A stretch of 64,000 nt of DNA, from the NCBI RefSeq assembly GCF_002751875.1, contig NZ_NMZM01000005.1:62001-126000 (forward strand). The letters run 5' to 3'. Within the stretch, counting starts at the first letter, position 1; every line of letters begins with the position of its first letter. Position numbers and translations under genes: made by a program. The DNA is from Oceaniglobus indicus. GTDB taxonomy: Bacteria; Pseudomonadota; Alphaproteobacteria; Rhodobacterales; Rhodobacteraceae. The notes beneath the pieces were generated by a model that worked only from the letters and a program-made list of their open reading frames with translations, was not told the origin of the DNA and did not search any database. Below are positions 53,435 through 60,434 of this stretch, piece by piece.

Positions 53435-54847
53435 TCAACCGAACCATTCGGACCAAAGGCCCGCGGCCCAGAACATCAGCGACAGCGTGATCAGCAGCAG
53501 ACCGACGCCAAGCCGGTCGCGCAGGGCGAAGACGATGGGGTCATAGTCCTGCCTGCCCGAATATCCGAGCGCGATCATGCGGATCAGCCAGGCCGCCAAA
53601 GGAACGAGGGCGAGCAGCAGGATCCACGTGGTCGGATAAAGGGTGCGCCCCTGATCGCTGAGTGCGTAGAGCGTGAAGATCGTCAGCGCGCCCACCATGC
53701 CAACGCCCGCCATGTTCAGCAGATCGGGAAGGTCGGAGCGCCCGTATCCACGGCCCGGCAGGCGGTTATCATCTTTCGCAAGGGCAAGTTCGGTCATCCG
53801 CTTGACGCATCCCAGCGTGACGAAGATCGGGAAGATGAACACCAGCATGTAGATCGACACATCGACCCGGCCCGCGGCCGCCCCGGCCACGACGCGCAAG
53901 GTATAGAGCGCCGCAAGGCAGAAAATATCGACCCAGCGCATCCGCTTGAGACGCAGTGAATACGCGAGGGACAGCACCATATAGACCACGATGACCGCCA
54001 GGAACGCGGCGCCCAGCGCCGCGCCAAGGCCGATCGCGATCGCGGCCATGGCCAGCCCCGCTCCCATGCCCGTGCCCAGCGGCACCCGGCCGGCGGCAAA
54101 GGGGCGGTTGCATTTGGTCGCATGCAGGCGGTCGGCGTCGAGGTCCAGCAGGTCGTTCACGACATAGATCGACGAGGCGGCGGCCGAGAATGCGGCGATG
54201 CCGACCAGCACCGTCAGCAGGGTCGACAGCGTGAAATCATGGGCCGCGATCATCGGCAGGAACAACAGCACGTTCTTGACCCACTGGTGCGGGCGCAGGG
54301 CCTTGATGATGGCGGCGCGGTCATGGTCCGCAGGCAGGGTTCGAATCGTCTGCCGCGGATCGTCGGCGCGCAGGGAATCGCCCGTCCGTCCGATGAAATA
54401 GGCGGTATGGGCCATGCGCAAGGCGGGAAGATCCGCGCGGTTGGCGCTGACCAGGTCATAGTTTCCGGCGCCGTAGTCCGCCGCAAGCGCATAGGCCAGG
54501 GCGGCGGGGTCGGCGGTGGACATCGTGTCGGTGATGCCATGGGCTTTCGCGACCTGCGTCACGATTGCCGTCGGTGCATCGGACACCAGGATCGTCGGCT
54601 GTCCGCGGCTGTGCGCCCCATCGACGAGCGCCGCCACCTGGCTGTTGAGCGGGATGAGGTCGGCGCGAAGCGTGATGCGATCGCCCAACCCGGCCTGGAT
54701 CGCCGCGGGGTTCATCGGGTGGCGCGCCAGCAAGCCAAGGGTGGCCAGCGGCGCCTGCCCCAGGCCGGCCCAGAAGATTTCAAGCGCGGGCCGCGTGCGC
54801 AGCAATGCGCCCTCGGCCCGCAGGATCAACGGCCGTGGTTCATCCAT
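53435..54847 (-). CDS. UbiA-family polyprenyl-phosphate phosphoribosyltransferase with degenerate HAD-like N-terminus
   Basis: 470-residue membrane protein. From about 195 it is a UbiA prenyltransferase: LRPHQWVKNVLLFLPMI, the first Asp motif NDLLDLDADRLHATKCNRP, and a later DDNRLPGRGYGRSDLPDLL. The NDLLDxxxDRLHxTKxxRP form is that of decaprenyl-phosphate phosphoribose synthases (Rv3806c-like). The N-terminal 190 residues look like a HAD phosphatase, but motif I reads LRAEGALL instead of DxDGTLL, so the nucleophile is lost. It probably makes the ribose lipid that the DprE1/DprE2 pair converts. Convergent with that operon. ATG at 54847 chosen. Confidence 0.9.
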   Translation of the reverse strand: MDEPRPLILRAEGALLRTRPALEIFWAGLGQAPLATLGLLARHPMNPAAIQAGLGDRITLRADLIPLNSQVAALVDGAHSRGQPTILVSDAPTAIVTQVAKAHGITDTMSTADPAALAYALAADYGAGNYDLVSANRADLPALRMAHTAYFIGRTGDSLRADDPRQTIRTLPADHDRAAIIKALRPHQWVKNVLLFLPMIAAHDFTLSTLLTVLVGIAAFSAAASSIYVVNDLLDLDADRLHATKCNRPFAAGRVPLGTGMGAGLAMAAIAIGLGAALGAAFLAVIVVYMVLSLAYSLRLKRMRWVDIFCLAALYTLRVVAGAAAGRVDVSIYMLVFIFPIFVTLGCVKRMTELALAKDDNRLPGRGYGRSDLPDLLNMAGVGMVGALTIFTLYALSDQGRTLYPTTWILLLALVPLAAWLIRMIALGYSGRQDYDPIVFALRDRLGVGLLLITLSLMFWAAGLWSEWFG

Positions 54848-55679
54848 CGCTTGCCCTTTGTGCACGCACGAAGACACAGCCGTCGGTGATCAGCTGGGGC
54901 GGCGTCAGGCACAATCCCTTGGCCACGGACCAGGCCGCCAGCACCTTGGGCACATAGCCGCGCGTTTCGGCGAAGGGCGGCACGCCGTTGTATTTCTTCA
55001 CATTGTTCTCACCGGCGTTATAGCCTGCCAGCGCCAGCAGGGGATCGCCGTCGAATTCGTTCATCAGCCAATTCAGATAGGTCACGCCGGCGCGGATATT
55101 GTCATCGGCGACGGTGCGGTCGCGCACGCCGAAGCGATCGGCGGTCGCCGGCATCAACTGCATCAATCCCTGCGCCCCTGCCCGGCTGAGAGCATCGCTG
55201 CGCCCGCCCGATTCGACCGCGATCACGGCAAGCGCGAAGGCCGGCGAAATCCGGGTGCCCATCGTGTGTTTCAGGATGTCGACACCGTGCCGATCGGCGA
55301 TTTCCCGCAGGGTCTGAAGGCGGGGGGCCGGAAAGCCGCGGCCTGCCGGACCTTTCTGAAGGGCGCTGAGCGCACTGTTCACCCGCAAGGCCGCTGAATT
55401 GCCGCTGACCGAGGACCAGAACCATGCCAGATGGTCCGAGGGTGCGTCGGCGGTGCCTGGTTCGGCGCGCTTGGTGCTTTTCGGTTTGACCAGGGCGACC
55501 GGTTCGGGTGCGATCTGGACAGTGATGCGCTTTTTCGTGCCCGCCGACGGTGGTTTCATCCGCTTGAAGGTGAATTCGGGAAAGGGCGCAGGCCCTTCGG
55601 CGGCCCCGTGCGATGGCGCGGCAAGCGCCAGGGCAAGACAGGCCAGCCGGATCACCGGTATGTTACTGAAGCGTATCAC
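54840..55679 (-). CDS. Lytic transglycosylase, SLT domain
   Basis: Exported peptidoglycan hydrolase. The SLT domain (about residues 130-240) has the catalytic Glu in AVIAVESGGRSDALSRAGAQG, then LMQLMPATADRFG and GYNAGENNVKKYNG. N-terminal signal VIRLACLALALAAPSHGAAE. The start is uncertain: GTG at 55679 fits a signal peptide; GTG 55655 and ATG 55757 are alternatives. It overlaps the UbiA ATG by eight bases. Placed next to the Tad locus, it may open the wall for pilus assembly; this is inference. Confidence 0.88.
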   Translation of the reverse strand: MIRFSNIPVIRLACLALALAAPSHGAAEGPAPFPEFTFKRMKPPSAGTKKRITVQIAPEPVALVKPKSTKRAEPGTADAPSDHLAWFWSSVSGNSAALRVNSALSALQKGPAGRGFPAPRLQTLREIADRHGVDILKHTMGTRISPAFALAVIAVESGGRSDALSRAGAQGLMQLMPATADRFGVRDRTVADDNIRAGVTYLNWLMNEFDGDPLLALAGYNAGENNVKKYNGVPPFAETRGYVPKVLAAWSVAKGLCLTPPQLITDGCVFVRAQRASDG

Positions 55680-56211
55680 AAGACTGCTCGGCCCCGTATT
55701 GTTTCCCGTTTTCGGGTTGCCGGAAGTGTCGCAAGCCGGCGCGCGTCCGGACAGCATTGCGTTGGATTTATGGCATTTTACGAAGGGGATGAGGATTTTC
55801 GGAAACGCCCTGGCGGCCGAAGGCGCCGGCTGAACCGTTTTTCAAGTTATATAACAACGCTTTGGACCAAGCCGCCTCAGTATCGGAAACAATTTTCCGG
55901 ACCGCGATATCCCGCCCCATTTCTGCCGCAATTGCCGGACTGCCCCCTTCCGGCCTGCCCCATGTCCGTGCCCCGGGTGGATTTTCCTGCCGCGCGGACG
56001 ACCCCGTGATGCGCCCGACACACGGGGTTGCGAAGGCCGTTCGACACGGATGTTTCATGCCAACTTCTTAAAAATATGCGGGATGCGTCCAATTTCCGCC
56101 CCATTGAACCGTCAAAAAGTTCTCAACGCAACGGAGCGGACGGGTCGGAACGATCCCGAGGCAAGCAACCCAGAGCGTTGGCCTGAAAAAGCAACTCAAA
56201 GGGATTACAAC
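55680..56211. promoter_or_regulatory. Long divergent region upstream of the flp genes
   Basis: About 530 bases without a convincing gene, between the transglycosylase (leftward) and flp1 (rightward). A perfect 10-bp palindrome GTTATATAAC sits at 55846-55855 in an otherwise GC-rich context and could be an operator or promoter core. No CtrA-type TTAA-N7-TTAA was found. The flp1 leader also lacks a clear RBS. Confidence 0.4.
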
Positions 56212-56406
56212 ATGAAACTCTTCAAGCTCGCAAAGACCTTCCGCAACGACGAAGACGGCGCTGTCACCGTCGACTGGGTCGTGCTGACCGCCGCCATCGT
56301 GGGCCTCGGCATCGCCGTCCTGTCCTCGGTCACCTCGGGCACCAAGACCGTGACCGAAGCCGTCTCGAGCCACCTCGACGGAACGACCGTCACCACCACG
56401 TTCTGA
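56212..56406 (+). CDS. flp: Flp type IVb pilin, copy 1
   Basis: 64-residue prepilin of the Tad system. Short basic leader MKLFKLAKTFRNDEDG ends at Gly16, with the mature pilin beginning AVTVDWVVLTAAIVGLGIAV. The usual Flp motif G-x4-E-Y is here G-AVTV-D-W, so position +5 is Asp and +6 is Trp. A single hydrophobic helix then a Ser/Thr-rich tail (SSVTSGTKTVTEAVSSHLDG, TTVTTTF). Protein identical to copy 2. Needs a prepilin peptidase (not in window) and the downstream CpaB-F/TadB machinery. Confidence 0.93.
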   Translation: MKLFKLAKTFRNDEDGAVTVDWVVLTAAIVGLGIAVLSSVTSGTKTVTEAVSSHLDGTTVTTTF

Positions 56407-56412
56407 TCGTGA

Positions 56413-56452
56413 ATGGTCCGCGCTCCGTCGTTCCGACCGGATCGCGGACCAT
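56413..56452 (+). terminator. Hairpin after flp1
   Basis: ATGGTCCGCG (56413-56422) and CGCGGACCAT (56443-56452) make a perfect 10-bp stem seven bases after the flp1 stop, with a partly paired 20-base loop. It could stabilise or end an abundant short flp1 transcript. No U-run follows. Confidence 0.55.
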
Positions 56453-56603
56453 GCCCAGGCCGTGACGCTGTCAGCATCTAAAAAACGCCACAGCAATTCA
56501 CATTTTGCGCCTTCTTCTGAACACACGCACCGCCGACAAACTCATACCACCGGGCATTTGCGAACTTTCGTTGTGTCCCCAACCGATCAAAGGAACCTGA
56601 CCT

Positions 56604-56798
56604 ATGAAACTCTTCAAGCTCGCAAAGACCTTCCGCAACGATGAAGACGGCGCTGTCACCGTCGACTGGGTCGTGCTGACCGCTGCCATCGTCGGCCTCG
56701 GCATTGCCGTCCTGTCCTCGGTCACCTCGGGCACCAAGACCGTGACCGAAGCCGTCTCGAGCCACCTCGACGGAACGACCGTCACCACCACGTTCTGA
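56604..56798 (+). CDS. flp: Flp type IVb pilin, copy 2 (identical protein)
   Basis: Encodes exactly the same 64 residues as copy 1. The two coding sequences differ at four synonymous sites, all in the first 110 bases; the last 90 bases are identical. This means a recent duplication or gene conversion. The leader, Gly16 cleavage site and Asp/Trp motif are as for copy 1. It is followed by its own strong hairpin, so each pilin gene may give a separate transcript. It doubles pilin dosage without changing the product. Confidence 0.93.
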   Translation: MKLFKLAKTFRNDEDGAVTVDWVVLTAAIVGLGIAVLSSVTSGTKTVTEAVSSHLDGTTVTTTF

Positions 56799-56805
56799 TC
56801 CGCGC

Positions 56806-56842
56806 GCCCCGGTGCCCGGTTCTTCGATACGGGCGCCGGGGC
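56806..56842 (+). terminator. Hairpin after flp2
   Basis: GCCCCGGTGCCCG (56806-56818) and CGGGCGCCGGGGC (56830-56842) pair over 13 bp with one G-U, around an 11-base loop, 7 bases after the flp2 stop. Probably an intrinsic-like 3' end or processing signal for the abundant pilin mRNA, without a U-tract. Confidence 0.55.
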
Positions 56843-56922
56843 ACATCAGCATCGCGCGATGATCCGACCGACTGGGACGCGCGCACCGAGACCGTCGACC
56901 ACAACGTAAGTCAGGGGCGCAA

Positions 56923-57111
56923 ATGCTACGACTTTTCGATCGTTTTCGTCGCGAGGAAGACGGAGCCACCACCGTCGACTGGGTCTTGCTGACCGCGGGA
57001 ACGATGTCTCTGGCCCTGGCGGTTTTCGCGTCAATCTCGGCCGGCACCGAAGACATCACACATACGGTCAGCACGGCCGTGGCGTCCAGGCCCACGACAA
57101 TCTCCTGGTAG
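56923..57111 (+). CDS. Flp-like minor pilin
   Basis: 62-residue prepilin-like protein, clearly related to the two Flp pilins but diverged. Leader MLRLFDRFRREEDG ends at Gly14, then ATTVDWVLLTAGTMSLALAV with the same Asp(+5)-Trp(+6) variant. The tail differs (FASISAGTEDITHTVSTAV). It may be a minor pilin or priming subunit rather than the major shaft protein. Spacing of 124 bases from flp2; 217 bases of non-coding sequence then lead to cpaB. Confidence 0.85.
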   Translation: MLRLFDRFRREEDGATTVDWVLLTAGTMSLALAVFASISAGTEDITHTVSTAVASRPTTISW

Positions 57112-57328
57112 CGGGGATACGGCACGATCTTGACGGGTGCGCCATTGGCCGCGCCCCGTTTGGCCATTCCGATGATCGGTCCATTGCCGCCGGCACGACG
57201 GTGAAAATCATGCAATGCACGCGGATTCGGCATGGTTTCGCCGTAATTATCGGCCAGTCTGGAAACAATGAACAGGTTGCGTTCGTCCCGTCCGAACCCT
57301 GCAGGACTGAGAGTGGAAAGGAAACACG

Positions 57329-58177
57329 ATGCGAATGGTCTTTGGACTTGTGCTGATACTGGGGCTGGGACTTGCCGGCTTCGCCGTCTACCTGGCCCGC
57401 GATTACATGGATGGCAAACAGGCCGCGCTGGACGCCGCACGGGCGCAACAGATGCCCGCTGTCCCGACCCAACAGGTGTTCGTCATGACGCGCACCGCCC
57501 GCTATGGCGAGAAGCTGTCGCCCGAGGATGTGCGCCCCGTGGCCTGGCCGGTCGATGCGATCCCCGAAGGCGTTTTCACCGACAAGGACGCGCTGTTTCC
57601 CGATAACAACCGCGAGGCCCGCGCGATCCTGCGGACGATGGAAAAGAACGAGGCGGTGATGGCCTCGAAGGTGACGGAACCGGGGGAAGATGCCGGCGTC
57701 TCGTCGCGCCTGTCCAAGGGGATGCGCGCTTTTGCGGTGCGCGTTGACGTGTCCTCGGGCGTTTCGGGTTTCCTGCGCCCCGGCGACCGGGTCGATGTCT
57801 ATTGGAGCGGCAACCTGCCCAAGAGCAACGGCCGTCAGGAAGTCACCAAGCTGATCGAGACGGGCGTGCGCCTGATCGGCATCGACCAATCGGTGGACGA
57901 GGACCGCTCGGGCGCCACCGTCGCCCGCACCGTCACCGTCGAGGCGACATCGCTCCAGGTGGCGGCGCTGGCCCAGGCGCAATCCACCGGCCGGCTGTCG
58001 CTGGCCCTGGTCGGATCCCAGGATGAATCGGTGGCGCAGGCCATCGAGGTCAACCAGAAAGACCTGTTGGGCATCGAGGACGAACAGGTCATCGAGGTCG
58101 AGAAACAGCAGGTCTGCACCATTCGCACCCGCAAGGGCGCCGAGGTGGTCGAGATCCCGATCCCCTGCACCAACTGA
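57329..58177 (+). CDS. cpaB: Flp pilus assembly protein CpaB (RcpC)
   Basis: 282-residue periplasmic/inner-membrane-anchored protein of the Tad machine. An N-terminal membrane anchor (MVFGLVLILGLGLAGFAVYLA) is followed by an SAF-like beta domain (VFVMTRTARYGEKLSPEDVRP and GMRAFAVRVDVSSGVSGFLRPGDRVDVYWSG) and the CpaB C-terminal region (VEATSLQVAALAQAQSTGRL). Two late Cys may form a disulfide (VCTIRTRKGAEVVEIPIPC). It likely supports the secretin CpaC. GTGGAAAGGAAAC before the ATG supplies the RBS. Confidence 0.94.
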   Translation: MRMVFGLVLILGLGLAGFAVYLARDYMDGKQAALDAARAQQMPAVPTQQVFVMTRTARYGEKLSPEDVRPVAWPVDAIPEGVFTDKDALFPDNNREARAILRTMEKNEAVMASKVTEPGEDAGVSSRLSKGMRAFAVRVDVSSGVSGFLRPGDRVDVYWSGNLPKSNGRQEVTKLIETGVRLIGIDQSVDEDRSGATVARTVTVEATSLQVAALAQAQSTGRLSLALVGSQDESVAQAIEVNQKDLLGIEDEQVIEVEKQQVCTIRTRKGAEVVEIPIPCTN

Positions 58178-58194
58178 TCGAATGCTCAGCGGCC

Positions 58195-58226
58195 CAGCGC
58201 CAACACCGGATATGGTGTTTGCGCTG
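58195..58226 (+). terminator. Hairpin between cpaB and cpaC
   Basis: CAGCGCCAACACC (58195-58207) pairs with GGTGTTTGCGCTG (58214-58226), 13 bp with one mismatch, around a GGATAT loop, 17 bases after the cpaB stop. It may attenuate or punctuate the tad transcript. Confidence 0.45.
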
Positions 58227-58304
58227 GCGCGTTGCCACCACCCGTGACCGGTGTTGCCGCCAACCCACATCGCCGACGCTCGCTGGTGGCAAAATTGTTG
58301 AAAA

Positions 58305-58313
58305 TTATCCACA
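58305..58313 (+). promoter_or_regulatory. DnaA-box-like nonamer upstream of cpaC
   Basis: TTATCCACA, a perfect match to the consensus DnaA box, lies 70 bases before the cpaC ATG in an AT-rich pocket. It is single, so it is not an origin by itself. A chance match is possible. Confidence 0.3.
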
Positions 58314-58382
58314 TCGCGGGCATTGTGGCGCTAAAGCCGGGCGCAAGATCCGGTTCCCCCAGTGATCAGAGAGGCAGATCAC

Positions 58383-59810
58383 ATGCAGATCGACAGGATT
58401 TTGAAAGCCGCGCTTGTCGGCGTTTCACTCTCTTTCGCCACAATCCCCGCGTCCCATGCAGAAACCCTCAGGGTGATGAACGGGTCTGCCTCCAGCAGCC
58501 TCAACGTGCCGATGAACCGTGCCGTGGTGGTGGAATCCGATCAACCCTTCGCCGAACTCAGCATCGCCAACCCCGGTATCGCCGACATCTCGACCCTGTC
58601 CGACCGCACCATCTATGTGCTGGGCAAGTCGCCGGGACGCACCACCCTGACGCTGTTGAACGCCGAAGGCCGGCTGATCACCAACGTCGATGTGCAGGTC
58701 GCGCCGGATGTCGCCGAGTTCAAGGAACGTCTGCGCCAGATCCTGCCGGGCGAGCCGATCGAGGTGCGCACCGCCAATGACGGCATCGTGCTGTCGGGTG
58801 TGGTGTCCAGCGCCTCGCGACTGGACCGCGCGCTGGACCTGGCCGAACGCTACGCCCCGGAACGGGTGTCCAATCTGATGAGCGTGGGTGGCACACAGCA
58901 GGTCATGCTGAAGGTGCGTTTTGCCGAAATGGCGCGGTCCGTCCGCAAGAGCCTGTCCTCTTCGATGGCCCTGGGCGGCACGCTGACCGATGGCGTCGGC
59001 ATCTCGTCGGGCACCGGACAGCTGAGCAACAACAACAACACCTCGAACATCTTGACCGGAAATGGTTACACCTCGACCAGCGAAGCCGAAGGCGTTCTGG
59101 CCCTTGGCTTCGGCACCGATTCGCTGCGTTTTGCGGTGCTTCTCGAAGCGCTGGAAAGCAAGGGCGTCGTGCGCACCCTCTCCGAACCGAACCTGACCGC
59201 CCTGTCGGGGCAGGAAGCATCGTTCCTGGCGGGTGGCGAATATCCGGTTCCCGTCAGCGACGGCGACGGCGGCGTCACCATCGACTACAAGCCCTTCGGT
59301 GTGGAACTGGTGTTCACCCCCCGGGTCGTGGACCGCGATCTGATCAACATCGAACTGCGCGCCGCGGTTTCGGGTCTCGACAACACCGTGACCTTCAACA
59401 ACAGCGGCTTTTCGGTCAACGCCTTCCGGCGCCGGGAAACATCCACAACGGTCGAGATGCGCGACGGAGAAAGCTTTGCCATCGCCGGGCTGTTGCAGGA
59501 CGATTTCCAGGATCTGAACGGCCAGGTGCCGTGGCTTGGGGATATTCCCGTGCTCGGTTCGCTGTTCCGCAGCGCCGAATATTCGCGCAACCAGAGCGAG
59601 CTGGTCATCATCATCACGCCGCACCTTGTCACCCCGACCCGGGGCGAGGCGCTGGCCCTGCCCACCGATCGCATCCGGCCGCCCACCGAATCCGAGTTGT
59701 TCCTGTTCGGCAAGACCGCCGGTGGCACCTCGAACCGGCCGACGCGCGGCGCGGCCGGTGAAGTCGCCAAACAGGACTTCGGCGGCTCCTATGGCTATGT
59801 GATGGAGTGA
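58383..59810 (+). CDS. cpaC: Outer-membrane secretin CpaC (RcpA) of the Tad pilus
   Basis: 475 residues with an N-terminal signal peptide (ALVGVSLSFATIPASHA). A pilus/BON-like N-domain follows (ELSIANPGIADISTLSDRTI; VLSGVVSSASRLDRALDLAE). The C-terminal secretin domain has VMLKVRFAEMARSVRKSL, LALGFGTDSLRFAVLLEALE, LSGQEASFLAGGEYPVP and VPWLGDIPVLGSLFRSAEYS. It forms the outer-membrane channel for the Flp pilus. ATG at 58383. Adjacent to its likely accessory lipoprotein gene. Confidence 0.95.
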   Translation: MQIDRILKAALVGVSLSFATIPASHAETLRVMNGSASSSLNVPMNRAVVVESDQPFAELSIANPGIADISTLSDRTIYVLGKSPGRTTLTLLNAEGRLITNVDVQVAPDVAEFKERLRQILPGEPIEVRTANDGIVLSGVVSSASRLDRALDLAERYAPERVSNLMSVGGTQQVMLKVRFAEMARSVRKSLSSSMALGGTLTDGVGISSGTGQLSNNNNTSNILTGNGYTSTSEAEGVLALGFGTDSLRFAVLLEALESKGVVRTLSEPNLTALSGQEASFLAGGEYPVPVSDGDGGVTIDYKPFGVELVFTPRVVDRDLINIELRAAVSGLDNTVTFNNSGFSVNAFRRRETSTTVEMRDGESFAIAGLLQDDFQDLNGQVPWLGDIPVLGSLFRSAEYSRNQSELVIIITPHLVTPTRGEALALPTDRIRPPTESELFLFGKTAGGTSNRPTRGAAGEVAKQDFGGSYGYVME

Positions 59811-59815
59811 GCGGC

Positions 59816-60217
59816 ATGAACATTCGTATTGCATCCATGGTGATCGCCGCGACCGCGCTGACCCTCGCAGGCTGCTCCGAGGAAACCGCGCTGAACTTTA
59901 CCCAGCCCGCCGGTGCCTTTCTGGACGAAGGGCAATTCGGCAACGCGACGATGAACAATACCCTCGCGCAAAAGTGCAGCAATCAGCCCAAGGGCTATAT
60001 CGTGCCGGACCCGATCGTCGTCCTGGACCCGAACGCGTCCTACAGCCCCAAGAGCCCGCAACCGGGCCTGGCCGCGGGTTATCGCCAGGGGCGCATCCAG
60101 TGTTCCGGCAACCTGAACGGCAAATATGCCAAGGTCATCTTCGACGAATACGTCGACAGCGCGACCATGGAACCCGGCATTGGCGGCGACGGCGGAATCT
60201 CCCTGACCGGCGGCTGA
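59816..60217 (+). CDS. Tad-locus lipoprotein, unknown
   Basis: 133-residue lipoprotein with signal RIASMVIAATALTLAGCSEE (lipobox LAGC). The rest is soluble, with two Cys (KCSNQPKGYIVPDPIVVLDP and GRIQCSGNLNGKYAKVIF). I do not recognise a domain. It occupies the place of CpaD or RcpB in other Tad loci, between secretin and CpaE, and could act as a secretin pilotin, but it is shorter than CpaD and shows no clear similarity. Start at 59816 after GGAG; an in-frame GTG lies at 59807. Confidence 0.85.
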   Translation: MNIRIASMVIAATALTLAGCSEETALNFTQPAGAFLDEGQFGNATMNNTLAQKCSNQPKGYIVPDPIVVLDPNASYSPKSPQPGLAAGYRQGRIQCSGNLNGKYAKVIFDEYVDSATMEPGIGGDGGISLTGG

Positions 60218-60434
60218 CACAGCGCAGGCTCCGGGGCGTTTGACCATGAAAATGTCCCGGAATGGCGGATAATGCCGCACAATCGGCCTCAATGTCGCCA
60301 ACATTTCCCAGCATAAAGAATCCCAGAAGAAACCGGCGCACCACCGAATGAGCGCGCCCGGATTTGGGGACCAGGGTGTCACGGCCACATGCCGACGGCC
60401 ACCGCCCCTTTCCGGAATGGAAGGGACCGAGGCG

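Noticed and set aside
55431-56071. Plus-strand frames between the transglycosylase and flp1 (e.g. 55431-56009, 55862-56071)
   Set aside because: Mostly antisense to the transglycosylase N-terminus or low-complexity; no RBS or domain. Treated as regulatory DNA.
57112-57328. Possible gene between the third Flp gene and cpaB on either strand
   Set aside because: Minus-strand frames cross here but run antisense to cpaB or the Flp genes and show no domain; treated as non-coding.
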